A DNA stretch of 64,000 nucleotides from Candidatus Microthrix parvicella Bio17-1 (lineage in GTDB: Bacteria; Actinomycetota; Acidimicrobiia; Acidimicrobiales; Microtrichaceae), in the NCBI RefSeq assembly GCF_000299415.1, contig NZ_AMPG01000002.1:248001-312000 (forward strand). Reading direction: 5' to 3'. The translations under genes were made by a program, and so were the position numbers. Positions 8,806 to 18,302 of the stretch are shown here, in pieces. Each line of letters opens with the position of its first letter. Positions within the stretch are counted from its first letter, which is position 1. The notes beneath the pieces are model-generated. The model saw only the letters and a list, made by a program, of their open reading frames with translations, searched no databases and was not told where the DNA came from.

Positions 8806-9447
8806 TCACGGGGCATCTCCCAGAATCACCTTCGTCGCCTCGGCGAGTTGGTGCCGGAGCCGGTCGTAGGGCAGGTGGCCGGTACCCACCTCGATCAGCG
8901 CACCGGACACGACGAACTCCAGCGTCCGCACGGCAGCGGGCGGCGCCGCGGCGCCGTCGTCCCGTCCTGCGAGTGCGGCGACCAGCCGGGCATGCAACAA
9001 CCGGCCGATCTTCAGGCGCAGCTCGTGCACCTCCGGGTTGTCCACCAGCAGCGCCACGGTGCAGGCCGCCGCCAGCTCGGTCTCGTTGGACACGACCAGC
9101 GCAAAGTCGGCCAGCACCTCGGTCGCCCGCTGAGCCGCCGCACCGCGCCGGACCTCCGCCGCCTCCTTCTGCGCGCTGATGCGGCGCCAGAACACCTCTG
9201 CGATCAGGTGCTCTTTGCAGGAGAAGTAGTTGTAGGCCGTGGCGGGGGCCACCCCGGACCGGGCGGCGACGGTACGAACGGTCAGGGCCGCGTATCCGAC
9301 CGCATGGAGTTCGTCGACGGCGGCGGCGGTGAGCCGGTCGACGGTGAGCGACCGCTGCTTGCTCAGGCGCCGCCGAGGCAACGTCGGCAGATCGGCAGCC
9401 GGACCCTTCGCATCTTGGACACCCGTGGTGGACACGTGTCCAATCAT
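8806..9447 (-). CDS. TetR-family transcriptional regulator
   Basis: 213-aa TetR-type repressor. The helix-turn-helix segment TVRTVAARSGVAPATAYNYF followed by KEHLIAEVF is diagnostic; the C-terminal ligand-binding half is variable. It is the first gene of the minus-strand cyp51 operon and divergent from the SDR/aldehyde dehydrogenase genes, so it probably controls both. Two starts are possible: ATG at 9447, or GTG at 9435, which lies inside the 14-bp palindrome. Neither has a Shine-Dalgarno sequence. A TTGACG-N17-CATGAT promoter would place transcription start near 9435, so a leaderless GTG start is a real option. Confidence 0.92.
   Translation of the reverse strand: MIGHVSTTGVQDAKGPAADLPTLPRRRLSKQRSLTVDRLTAAAVDELHAVGYAALTVRTVAARSGVAPATAYNYFSCKEHLIAEVFWRRISAQKEAAEVRRGAAAQRATEVLADFALVVSNETELAAACTVALLVDNPEVHELRLKIGRLLHARLVAALAGRDDGAAAPPAAVRTLEFVVSGALIEVGTGHLPYDRLRHQLAEATKVILGDAP
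9429..9442. promoter_or_regulatory. Perfect 14-bp palindrome, probable TetR operator
   Basis: TGGACACGTGTCCA is a perfect palindrome in the divergent promoter region between the TetR gene and the SDR at 9496. A further GTGTCC half-site lies at 9472-9477. Position and symmetry fit autoregulation by the TetR protein; binding is inferred. Confidence 0.6.
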
Positions 9448-9471
9448 GTAGTGTCGGCGGTCACCCGTCAA
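9443..9471 (-). promoter_or_regulatory. Candidate promoter of the cyp51 operon
   Basis: On the minus strand, TTGACG (9471-9466) and CATGAT (9448-9443) are separated by 17 nt. Transcription would begin at about 9436-9435, inside the palindrome and at the GTG codon, so operator occupancy would block initiation. Confidence 0.4.
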
Positions 9472-9495
9472 GTGTCCGGGAGAAAAGGGAGCCCT

Positions 9496-10269
9496 ATGGC
9501 AGTTCAACAGCGATTCACCGACCGCACCGCCATCGTCACCGGCGCCGGAGGTGGCATTGGCGAGGCCTACGCCCGGGCCCTGCACGCAGAGGGCGCCAAC
9601 GTGGTCATCGCCGAGCTCAACGAGGCCGCCGGTCAGGCGGTGGCCGACTCGCTCGGCGAGCGGGCGCTGTTCGTGAAGACCGACGTGGGCCACCCGGCCG
9701 GCACCGACGCCATGGCCGAGGCCACCCTCGACGCGTTCGGGCGCATCGATCACCTGGTCAACAACGCCGCCATCTTCGGCGACATGGAGCTGGCCGGGCT
9801 GACCAACGTGGACTACGAGTACCTCAACACGTTCATGTCGGTGAACCTGATGGGTGCGCTGCACTGCACCCGGTCGGTCATGCGCCCGATGGGCAAACCG
9901 AAGGGTCCGGACGAGGTCCGGGGCGGGTCGATCGTCAACCAGTCGTCGACCGCGGCGTGGATGGGCATCAGCGGCTTCTACGGCCTGGCCAAGGCGGGCC
10001 TCAACTTCCTGACGGCGTCGCTGGCCCACGAGTTGGGCCACCGCAACATCCGCATCAACGCCGTTGCGCCCGGCCCCACGGACACGGCGGCGATGAACAA
10101 GCAGGTGCCGGTGGAGTTTCAGGATCCGTTGGTCAGCAGCCTGGCGATCAAGCGCCTGGGCACACCGGCCGACCACGTCGGCCCGGTGCTGTTTCTGCTG
10201 TCAGACGAAGCGTCCTGGATGACCGGCCAGATCGTGGCGGTCGACGGCGGACAGGTGACCCGGCTGTGA
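9496..10269 (+). CDS. Short-chain dehydrogenase/reductase (SDR)
   Basis: 257-aa SDR. Motifs: VTGAGGGIGEAYA at the cofactor site, NNAA (LVNNAAIFG), the active-site serine in NQSSTAAW and tyrosine-lysine in YGLAKAG. Asp/Glu after the second strand (IAELNE) suggests NAD(H). The ATG at 9496 has an AAAAGGGAG ribosome-binding site. It opens the plus-strand arm of the cluster, divergent from TetR, and corresponds in position to Rv0769 of the mycobacterial region. The substrate is probably a hydroxylated lipid or sterol intermediate. Confidence 0.93.
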   Translation: MAVQQRFTDRTAIVTGAGGGIGEAYARALHAEGANVVIAELNEAAGQAVADSLGERALFVKTDVGHPAGTDAMAEATLDAFGRIDHLVNNAAIFGDMELAGLTNVDYEYLNTFMSVNLMGALHCTRSVMRPMGKPKGPDEVRGGSIVNQSSTAAWMGISGFYGLAKAGLNFLTASLAHELGHRNIRINAVAPGPTDTAAMNKQVPVEFQDPLVSSLAIKRLGTPADHVGPVLFLLSDEASWMTGQIVAVDGGQVTRL

Positions 10270-10321
10270 GCCGACCGATGATCCTGTTGGGCTTGCGCGT
10301 CCGAACAACCGAGGCGGGACT

Positions 10322-11794
10322 ATGACAGCCATCTGGCACGAGGAGCGGCTGCTGATCGACGGCGCGCTGCGCAGCGCCGAGCACGGCGCCACCTATCCGG
10401 TGGAGAACCCGGCGACCGGCGGGCAACTGGGCGTGGCCGCCGACGCCACCCCCGCCGACGTGGAGGCGGCGCTGGCCGCCGCCCGGCGTGCATTCGACGA
10501 GAGCGGCTGGGCCGGCGACGTCGAGCTCCGGGTGCGGTGCCTTCGCCAGCTCCATCAGGCGCTCGTCGAGCACGCCGACCAGCTCACCGAGCTGACGATC
10601 GCCGAGGTGGGTGCGCCCCGCTCGGCCTGCGCCACCGTGCAGCTCACCGCCCCCACCGAGTTCCTCCCCTACTACGCCGATCTGGCCGAGGGCTACGAGT
10701 GGACCACGCCGCTCGGCGTCGCCGACACCCTGGGCGGCCCGGCCGAGCGTTGGACCGAGCGCAACCCCATCGGGGTGGTCGCCGCCATCACCCCGTGGAA
10801 CGTGCCCCACCAGATCAACCTGGCCAAAGTGGCTCCGGCGCTGGCCGCCGGCTGCACCGTGGTGCTGAAGCCGGCGCCGGAGACGCCGTGGTGCGGCCTG
10901 GCCCTCGGCCGGTTGGTCGCCGAGCACACCGACATCCCGGCCGGTGTGTTCAACGTCGTCACGTCGAGCGATCCCGCCATCGGCGAGCTGCTCACCGGCG
11001 ACCCCCGGGTGGACATGGTCAGCTTCACCGGCTCGACCGCCACCGGCCGCCGGGTGATGGCGGCAGCGTCGGCCAACGTCACCAAGGTGTTTCTCGAGCT
11101 GGGCGGCAAGTCGGCCTCGATCGTGCTCGACGATGTCGTCGACTTCGGACTGGCCGCCGCCACCGCGGCGTTCGGCACCGCCACGGTGGCGGGCCAGGGC
11201 TGCGCGCTCACCACCCGGGTGCTGCTCCCCCGCTCCCGTTACGAGGAGGGCGTAGACGCCATCGCCGAGATGATGGCGGCGATGACCCCGGGCGACCCAA
11301 CCGACCCGGGCACCATGATGGGACCGCTGATCAGCGACCGGCAGTGGCAACGGGTCAACGACTACGTGCGCAGCGCCGAGGCCGACGGCGCCCGGGTGGT
11401 GTGCGGCGGCGGGCGGCCGTCGGCGATCCCCGACGGCCACTTCTTCGACATGACGCTGCTCGCCGACGTCACGGCCGACATGGCGGTGGCATCCGAGGAG
11501 GTCTTCGGCCCGGTGCTGGTGGCGATCGCCTACGAGGATGACGACGATGCGGTGCGCATCGCCAACGACTCGATCTACGGCCTGTCCGGCGCCGTGTTCG
11601 GCGCCGACGAGTACCGGGCGCTGGCCATCGCCCGACGCATTCGCACCGGCACCATGTCGATCAACGGCGGCGTCTGGTACGGGGTGGACGTACCCTTCGG
11701 CGGGGTAAAGCAGTCCGGCATCGGTCGGGAGATGGGCGTCGCCGGGTTCGAGGAGTACCTCGACACAACTGCGTTTGCCCGGCCCGTCGGCTGA
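10322..11794 (+). CDS. NAD(P)-dependent aldehyde dehydrogenase
   Basis: 490 aa, the normal length for the ALDH superfamily. The catalytic Glu lies in FLELGGKSA and the nucleophilic Cys in [10 protein letters not shown]. The cofactor-binding segments AAITPWNVP and [11 protein letters not shown] are intact, as is the EEVFGPVL motif. It follows the SDR by 52 bp on the same strand and resembles aldA (Rv0768), which is in the mycobacterial cyp51 region. CYP51 releases the 14-methyl carbon as formic acid, so the aldehyde oxidised here is more likely a side-chain or other product; this is an inference. Confidence 0.94.
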   Translation: MTAIWHEERLLIDGALRSAEHGATYPVENPATGGQLGVAADATPADVEAALAAARRAFDESGWAGDVELRVRCLRQLHQALVEHADQLTELTIAEVGAPRSACATVQLTAPTEFLPYYADLAEGYEWTTPLGVADTLGGPAERWTERNPIGVVAAITPWNVPHQINLAKVAPALAAGCTVVLKPAPETPWCGLALGRLVAEHTDIPAGVFNVVTSSDPAIGELLTGDPRVDMVSFTGSTATGRRVMAAASANVTKVFLELGGKSASIVLDDVVDFGLAAATAAFGTATVAGQGCALTTRVLLPRSRYEEGVDAIAEMMAAMTPGDPTDPGTMMGPLISDRQWQRVNDYVRSAEADGARVVCGGGRPSAIPDGHFFDMTLLADVTADMAVASEEVFGPVLVAIAYEDDDDAVRIANDSIYGLSGAVFGADEYRALAIARRIRTGTMSINGGVWYGVDVPFGGVKQSGIGREMGVAGFEEYLDTTAFARPVG

Positions 11795-11823
11795 CCGGCC
11801 CAACGAACCACGGCGAGGGACAG

Positions 11824-12627
11824 ATGAGCCAGACCGAAGCGATCGAACCGCAGGACTTCGCCCACCTCCCCGGCGTTGCGTTGGTGACCGGCGGCTCGGG
11901 CGGGCTCGGCTCGGCGGTCGCGCTGCTCCTGGCCAGGCGCGGCGCCGACGTGGCGATCACCTACCACAACAACGCCGACCGGGCCGCCGAGGTGGTCGCC
12001 GCCATCGAGGCGACCGGCCGGCGAGGCTCGGCCCATCGGCTGGACGCCACCGATGCCGATGGGGCAGCCGCCCTCGTCGAGACCGTCGCTTCGGACGGCG
12101 GAGCGGGTGGCGGTCTGCACACGTTGGTCCACGCCGCAGGACCGCTCATCCCCCAGCGCCACCTCAGCCGGATCAGCCCCGATCAACTCACCCCGCAGAT
12201 GACCGAGGAGATCGCGGGGTTCTTCAACGTGGCCCAGCCCACTCTTCCCCACCTCCGACGGTCTCGGGGCTCGATCGTGGCGGTCACCACCGCCGCCACG
12301 CGCCGCTTCCCAGTCCGCGATGGGCTGTCCGCCGCCGGCAAGGGCGCGGTCGAGCAGCTGTGCTGGGGGCTCGCCGCCGAGGAGGGCCGCTTCGGAATCC
12401 GAGTCAACTGCGTGGGCCCGGGGATGACCACCGCCGGCATGGCCCAGGACCTGACCGCCTCGGGCGACTTGGCCGACGCCGACTTCGCCGCCGCTACCGC
12501 CAACATCCCGCTTCGCCGATTTGGAGATGCCGCCGACATCGCCGAGGCGGTGTGCTTTTTGGCGTCCTCGCGGGCGGGCTACATCTCCGGTCAGCACCTG
12601 GCGGTCGACGGCGGCTACGGCGTGTAG
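11824..12627 (+). CDS. SDR-family protein with a non-canonical active site
   Basis: 267-aa SDR fold. The cofactor motif [13 protein letters not shown] and the C-terminal [12 protein letters not shown] are normal. The usual YxxxK pair is missing: the aligned segment reads [13 protein letters not shown], with Ser at the Tyr position and Leu one before it. The HAAG stretch (LVHAAGPLI) replaces NNAG. It may therefore be a catalytically altered reductase or a binding or partner subunit, as in FabI-like SDRs. It is cotranscribed with the aldehyde dehydrogenase (29 bp gap). Confidence 0.85.
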   Translation: MSQTEAIEPQDFAHLPGVALVTGGSGGLGSAVALLLARRGADVAITYHNNADRAAEVVAAIEATGRRGSAHRLDATDADGAAALVETVASDGGAGGGLHTLVHAAGPLIPQRHLSRISPDQLTPQMTEEIAGFFNVAQPTLPHLRRSRGSIVAVTTAATRRFPVRDGLSAAGKGAVEQLCWGLAAEEGRFGIRVNCVGPGMTTAGMAQDLTASGDLADADFAAATANIPLRRFGDAADIAEAVCFLASSRAGYISGQHLAVDGGYGV

Positions 12628-12689
12628 GCAGCCACGCAATGGTGCCCCCGGCTTGTGCGCCGCCCCACCCGGTACCACACTGATGTCGC

Positions 12690-13080
<391 letters not shown>

Positions 13081-13098
13081 CACCCAACCGGAACGGCG

Positions 13099-13320
13099 TT
13101 ACTCCAGCAGCCTGGGTAGCGCCACCATCACGTCGGCGTGGTGGTCGGGCACCAGGCGGGTGCTGGCGATCTCAGGTCGAACAGCACATCGGTACTGGCG
13201 ACCTTCTACTCCGTCAGCTCCATCGATGTCTACCCCGCAGCGGACGCAGGGGCTCGCGTCGGTGGGGGACTCGTACCGTGACCCCACAAACAGCGGCGGA
13301 GGGATTCTCCTAGCAGCGTG
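13099..13320 (-). other. Weak coding remnant, no gene supported
   Basis: Between rnpB and the aquaporin gene one minus-strand frame has a protein-like tail containing CVRCG and a VPDHHADVMV segment, with no convincing start and no recognised family. It may be the 3' remnant of a lost gene. Confidence 0.2.
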
Positions 13321-14195
13321 AGACTGTCGATCGAGCAGCGGAGCGAGGAGGGGGAGTCGCCGAAATGGCGCCGGTCGCCGACTCTTGCACAAGCGAACGG
13401 CAGTCAGACCGGTAGCTCCGAGGCTGAGCGACCTGGGAGTCGAGCTTTTGGCGTAGTCGCCGGAGTCGACCGCCTTGTCGATTCGCTGCGACTGCTGCGC
13501 CGGCGAGTGGTCCGGCGACATAGACCCAGTACGAGGAGAAGTCGGCGCCCACGAGATCGGGGCCAAAGGTGCGTGCCGGGTTCATGGAGGTGCCCGAGAT
13601 CGGGCTCCCCCACAACCCGGCGAGAGCGATGTAGCCACCGACACCGAACGCTCCGACGATACCGATGTTCTGCGCTCCGGACGCCGTGCCGAGGATGACA
13701 CTGACCAGACCGAGGGTGAGGATGAACTCCATCCAGAACGCGGACATGTTCGAGTAGCCCGCAGCCGGGTAGTTCGAGCCGAACGTCGCTGACACGTCCA
13801 CGACGTGTTGGAGGAACAGGCATGCGAGCGTCGCCCCGAGGAGCTGCACGATGATGTAGCCGGGGACGCGCCACCAGGGGAAATCGCTGCGCAGCGCGAA
13901 TGCGATGCTCACCACGGGGTTCAGGTGCGAGCCAGAGACCTTGCCCATGAACAAGATGATCGCCATCACCATAATCCCTGGTGCGACGACAGCGACGCTG
14001 CGGCCGATGGTGTCGGGAAGGCCCGTCCATCATCCCGCCGCCGGCGGCGACGAGCACCAGGAAGAAGGTGCCGAGCGCTTCGGAGAAGAGTCGGCGCCAC
14101 TCTTGGCTCGGGTCGTCGAAGTCGTCCATCGGTTCGACGACGTCGGTCTCGAACCGTTGGGCGATCTTTGAGCGATCGGTGTGGGGGCCAGTCAT
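13310..14195 (-). pseudogene. Aquaporin (MIP family) gene, frameshifted
   Basis: The ATG at 14195 has a GGAGAAGG ribosome-binding site and begins a normal aquaporin N-terminus (SEALGTFFLVLVAAGGGMM). Near 14020-14027 the protein must change frame to continue as LPDTIGRSVAVVAPGI and on into the pore region. The first pore motif is SGSHLNPVVS, NPV rather than NPA; the second is GTSMNPARTFGPDL. The end is also abnormal: after VYVAGPLAGAAVA the last helix is lost to a basic, low-quality tail, which suggests a second shift near 13490. Either a decayed gene or sequencing errors explain this. An intact aquaporin lies at 43957. Confidence 0.8.
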
Positions 14196-14295
14196 CAACC
14201 CTTCTCCAGGAGAGTCCGCCGATGCGCTCAGCTCAGGTCCCAGCGGTGCAGCCGGGTCTGGGCGGTTCCGCTGTTGCAGAGTCCGCCGATCGCCA

Positions 14296-15888
14296 TCAGG
14301 AACGCATCGCCGGGAAGACGTCGCCGAGGACGTCGTGGGCGAGCGCGAGGGCGTCGGTACCTGTCAGCGGAGCGCGTGGGTCGAGGGATGGAACCGACGC
14401 TCCGAGCCCTGCCCCGAGGCCGAGCACAGCTTGGACCAAGGACATGCCGAGGAGTCCGAGTTGGGCGTCAAGCGATTGGGCTGATGGAGGCAACACGGGG
14501 ACGGGGCGAGCGACGACGTCGGGCCAGTTCTCCTGCGGTCGCGGCACGGTCAGCGACGAGACCCCAGCGAAGCTCCGGGCGTCGGCATCGCGTGCGGTGA
14601 GCGGTGCGCCGAGGTCCCATCGCTCGCGCATCGTGGAGAGCAGCGACGTCGAGCGGTACTCATCGGTCACGACCGTCCGCTCGGGGATCCAGGCCGAGAT
14701 CGCGACGGTCGGTATACGTACACCGGAACGGTCGAAGTTGAAGCCGAACTGGCCGGGCCCGGATCCGTCGGGCGGTACGGCTGCGGGCGGGGGGACGTGG
14801 TCGTAAGTGCCGCCGTGCTCGTCGAAGGTCACGAGGAGGGTGGTGTTCAAGAAGTTGGAACCCGTCGTGCTGGATGCATCCCGAACGGCCCGGTAGATGC
14901 GGTCCAGCAGGTCCTCGCCGGCGATCAACGAGGACGGGTTGTCGAAGTTCAGCTGATCGGGTTCGGTGATGCCGCCCGCCTTCGCCACCGCCGAGAGCAG
15001 ACCGCTGAACGGTGGGTGCATGTCGTTGTGGTTGAACCCGATGATCTGGGGCTCGATGAACGAGTAGGTGGGCAGCTCACCGCGCTCGGCGTCGGCGTAG
15101 AATTGCTCCGTGGAGAAGAAGTTGGTGGCGAACCGAGGGTGGAGCCTCGCCGCGTGGATGACGCCCGTGAGGGAGTAGTGCGATGGTGGGTCGCAGTAGA
15201 TCCGCCATGTGAGTCCTGCAGCGTCGAGTCGGTCGAACAGCGTCTCAGCGGTGTTGTGCACGGGGAACGAGTCGGTCGGCGTCGTGTTTACGACGTAGCC
15301 CGACGCGGTGCCTGCATGGAAGAACGACCGATTGGTGAACGTGCACGACGGCACCTCGCAGAACCAATGGTCGAACGTGGCGAACCCGCGCGCCAGACCG
15401 GACAGGACCGGCATCTGCTCGGGGCTGTAGCCCACCATGATCTGGGAGTACTCCGTGAACTTGGGCGCTCGGCCGAGCTCGGCTTCGAGCATGCTGATGT
15501 AGTCCGCAACGAACCCGTCCATGGTCGGCTGGGCTCCAGCAGACGGCACGTTGAAGGTCTTTTCCGGGGTCACCAGGCCGCGATTGCCATCGTCGAGCAC
15601 ATTGAACAACTGCGTGTTCACATGGGGCAGCTCTTCACCCGGGTCCGGGTTCGGAGTGTCCATGGTCGAGGCGAGTCCGTAGGGAACGAAGCCCTTGCCG
15701 GCATCCTCGGCCCACCCTGGAATCGGGTTCGACAGGTCCTTGCCGAGGACTCCCTCGAACGACTCGACCTCACCGGGCTGGTAGAGCCGGCCGAGCAGGT
15801 TGTCGAAGGAACGGTTCTCGAACATCAGGACCACGACGTGGTCGAGTGCGTTCGCTGCTGTCGGTCGGGCCACGCTCATCACCTGCAA
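14296..15888 (-). CDS. Phosphoesterase family protein (phospholipase C / acid phosphatase type)
   Basis: 530 aa, PF04185-type phosphoesterase. The N-terminus has the signature VVVLMFENRSFDNLLG, where Glu-Asn binds metal; later motifs include the histidine segment FNHNDMHPP and TFDEHGGTYDHVPPP. Relatives hydrolyse phospholipids or phosphate monoesters. Known enzymes are usually exported, but no signal peptide is visible here, so export is uncertain or the start is wrong. ATG at 15879 is an alternative. It lies in a sparse accessory region flanked by a broken aquaporin gene and an untranslated stretch, without an operon. Confidence 0.88.
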   Translation of the reverse strand: MQVMSVARPTAANALDHVVVLMFENRSFDNLLGRLYQPGEVESFEGVLGKDLSNPIPGWAEDAGKGFVPYGLASTMDTPNPDPGEELPHVNTQLFNVLDDGNRGLVTPEKTFNVPSAGAQPTMDGFVADYISMLEAELGRAPKFTEYSQIMVGYSPEQMPVLSGLARGFATFDHWFCEVPSCTFTNRSFFHAGTASGYVVNTTPTDSFPVHNTAETLFDRLDAAGLTWRIYCDPPSHYSLTGVIHAARLHPRFATNFFSTEQFYADAERGELPTYSFIEPQIIGFNHNDMHPPFSGLLSAVAKAGGITEPDQLNFDNPSSLIAGEDLLDRIYRAVRDASSTTGSNFLNTTLLVTFDEHGGTYDHVPPPAAVPPDGSGPGQFGFNFDRSGVRIPTVAISAWIPERTVVTDEYRSTSLLSTMRERWDLGAPLTARDADARSFAGVSSLTVPRPQENWPDVVARPVPVLPPSAQSLDAQLGLLGMSLVQAVLGLGAGLGASVPSLDPRAPLTGTDALALAHDVLGDVFPAMRS

Positions 15889-16437
15889 GTCAGCTCATCG
15901 ACGCTCGCCGGTCCGAACGTTTGCGAACCAAAGGCATCGCCGTGGGTGTTAGGCGCCGACGTTACGGAGTGAGCCGTAGGCCGTCATCGCCCACTCTGGG
16001 TGAACGCCCCGGCATCCCGTCGCCGGCAGTAGGACTGTCTCGATGTGGCGTCGGTCGGAGGGGCGAACACCTGGCTCCAGTCCGACTTCATGCTGATGAC
16101 GGTCCAACCATCTGGCTCGTCGCCAGCACCCGCCACAAACATCGAGCGCGGCGCACGCAAGATTCCGCCGCTGAGCGGTTGGATCGACACGGTGTTCGTC
16201 GTAGCACCCATCGCAACGTTCTACCCCCGTGGCGTGAATCCGGCGGCTGGCGCAGCGGCCAGCGGTCTCACCGAGCCAACCAACGCAGCCGTGCTGTGTT
16301 GCCGGCTGATCGGGCCGGCGGGACCACGTGGTTCCGGCCGGCAGGTCTCCGATCCGCTCGTCTCATCCCGGCGAAAGTTTCTCGGATTTCTTTTTGTTCG
16401 TCGGCGGATCGGGCCTTGTTTGTCCTACCTGGTTCTT
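15889..16437. other. 549-bp stretch with no supported gene
   Basis: Both strands have open frames (for example 15984-16211 minus), but none shows a ribosome-binding site, a recognised domain or a clean start. I see no tRNA, riboswitch or inverted terminal repeats here. Confidence 0.5.
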
Positions 16438-17742
16438 ATGATGGGGTACATGAGTTCGATGGTGCTACTGGCGGAGGCGGCCTCCGCAATCGATGTGGTC
16501 AATTCCGGTCTGGACGGTCTGTTCGCCGGTGGGATTGCGCCGGTCGACGGACCCGATGCGATCGTGTGGCTCCGCGAGATCGAGGTTCTCCGCCGGCGTG
16601 TCGACGCGTCCGCTACGGCGCTGGTCGGCGCGATCGAGGTAGCCCAACTGCACACCGATGATGGGCACTCCTCGGCCAGAGTGATGGCCCAGCACCACGC
16701 CAAGCTGTCGGGCAGCGAAGCCAAGGCTCGCGAGAAGACGTCACGCGCCTGCCGCAACCTTCCCGACCTCGAATCGGCCTGGCAGCACGGTGAGATCGGC
16801 ACGGATCAGATGCACCTGTTGGGCCGGGTGCATGCCAACCAGCGGGTGGCACCGGCCATGGAGGCCCGCCAAGACGAATTCCTCAGCAACGCCAACAACC
16901 TTTCGGCACGCCAGTTCGAGGCCGCGACCCGCCAGTGGGAACGCCTGATCGATGAGGACGGCCCAGAGCCTGCCAACGAACGCACCCACAACAACCGCAA
17001 CGCCCACCTGGGTCAGAACCCCTGGGACGGCTCGTGGGAACTCACCGGGTTCTTCGCGTCGTTGCAGGGCGCTGAGATGCGCGAGGTCTTCGATCACTTC
17101 ATCGACGCCGAATTCCAAGCCGACTGGGCCGAAGCCAAAGCCCGTCTCGGTGACGCCGTCACCAGCGCCGACCTGCAACGCACCACCCCCCAACGCCGCG
17201 CCGACGCCCTCCACCGCATCTTCCACAACGCAGCCACCGCACCCGGCGGTGCTGTGCCTCCCGGGTGGGTGCACAACATCCACTGGTCAGCTTCCGCCTA
17301 CCAGGAAATGCTCGACGCCATCGACACCGATCGGCCACCGAAGTTCGACCCCGACGACTTCATGTGCCAGACCCCCAATGGCCACAACATCGACGCATGC
17401 GAAGCCGCCACCAACAGCCTCTTCGCCCACATCCGACGCATGATCATCGACACCAACGGCGTCGTGATCGACCTCGGCCGAGCCCGTCGCTTCACCGGCT
17501 CAGCACGCACCGCCGCCCTCGCCGGCCACACCTGCTGCATCTGGCCCGGCTGCACCGTCCCGGCCACCGCCTGCGACATCGACCACCTCCACGAACACGG
17601 CAAAGGCGGAGCAACCAACCCCCAAAACGGCGCCCCCCTGTGTGGTCGCCACAACCGCTGGAAGCAAAAGGGTTTCACCATCCGACGGCTACCCGACGGC
17701 ACCTGGCACACCACCCGCCCAGACGGCAGCCAACTAGAATGA
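16438..17742 (+). CDS. DUF222 domain / HNH endonuclease protein (13E12-type)
   Basis: 434 aa. The N-terminal three quarters is the helical DUF222 domain (LREIEVLRRRVDASATALVG onward), followed by a C-terminal HNH nuclease: CCIWPGCTVPATACDIDH, then HGKGGATNPQNGAPLCGRHN, with the two CxxC-type zinc pairs. This family is multi-copy in many actinobacteria and often behaves like a repeat element; DNA cleavage is assumed from the HNH motif. Starts at 16438, 16441 and 16450 are all in frame and no clear ribosome-binding site decides. Codons in the 3' half are more C-rich than in neighbouring genes. Confidence 0.92.
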   Translation: MMGYMSSMVLLAEAASAIDVVNSGLDGLFAGGIAPVDGPDAIVWLREIEVLRRRVDASATALVGAIEVAQLHTDDGHSSARVMAQHHAKLSGSEAKAREKTSRACRNLPDLESAWQHGEIGTDQMHLLGRVHANQRVAPAMEARQDEFLSNANNLSARQFEAATRQWERLIDEDGPEPANERTHNNRNAHLGQNPWDGSWELTGFFASLQGAEMREVFDHFIDAEFQADWAEAKARLGDAVTSADLQRTTPQRRADALHRIFHNAATAPGGAVPPGWVHNIHWSASAYQEMLDAIDTDRPPKFDPDDFMCQTPNGHNIDACEAATNSLFAHIRRMIIDTNGVVIDLGRARRFTGSARTAALAGHTCCIWPGCTVPATACDIDHLHEHGKGGATNPQNGAPLCGRHNRWKQKGFTIRRLPDGTWHTTRPDGSQLE

Positions 17743-17827
17743 ACGCAAGTCGAACACCCACCCCAGGTCACCACTTGTCGAACTACGCTCGCGTAACGTT
17801 CTTCCTCCACGGTCCCAACGGTGCGCA

Positions 17828-18189
17828 ATGAGTGACACTCCATTGCCACCAGGCCAGGCTGGCACGACGACCCCACCAGCCTGCACTACTGGGAAGGAGC
17901 CACGTGGACCGACAATCGGGCGCCGAAGCCGGCGCCAATTTCTGCTGTCGCCCCACCTCCATCATGGTCCCAGAATCGCAAGGTCGCAGCAGGTGAAGCA
18001 GTCGCTGTGATCGTCGGATCGATCATGCCGTGGTTTGCCGTCACGACCGCCTTTGGCACGCTCTCCACGAGCGGAACCGGCGGCGCCGGGTACGCCAGGG
18101 CCTCCGTTGGCTGGGGCCTGTACCTCGCAATCGCCGGGGCAGCCGTGGCGATCGTGGCAACGCTGCGCCCCCCCCACGATCATCGAGTG
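17828..18189 (+). pseudogene. DUF2510 membrane protein gene, frameshifted
   Basis: From ATG 17828 the protein begins MSDTPLPPGQAG and then must change frame near 17855 to read WHDDPTSLHYWEGATWTDNR, the DUF2510 pattern (W-x-D-P ... YWDG-x-W). The second frame continues into two membrane segments (AVIVGSIMPWFAV and LYLAIAGAAVAIVATL). It would stop soon after if the eight-C run at 18168-18175 were one base shorter. DUF2510 proteins are small actinobacterial membrane proteins of unknown role. Confidence 0.7.
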
Positions 18190-18302
18190 AGACGAACGAC
18201 GGAACGCAGGCAGCCCCGCTGCCACCACGACGTCGGTAAGCACCCAGAAGGAATGAACTCGCAACGGAGCGATGCACAAGCGAACGGGGTAGTGGGCGGG
18301 GT

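Noticed and set aside
15984-16211. Small minus-strand gene of 75 codons
   Set aside because: No ribosome-binding site, no recognised domain; composition similar to shadow frames.
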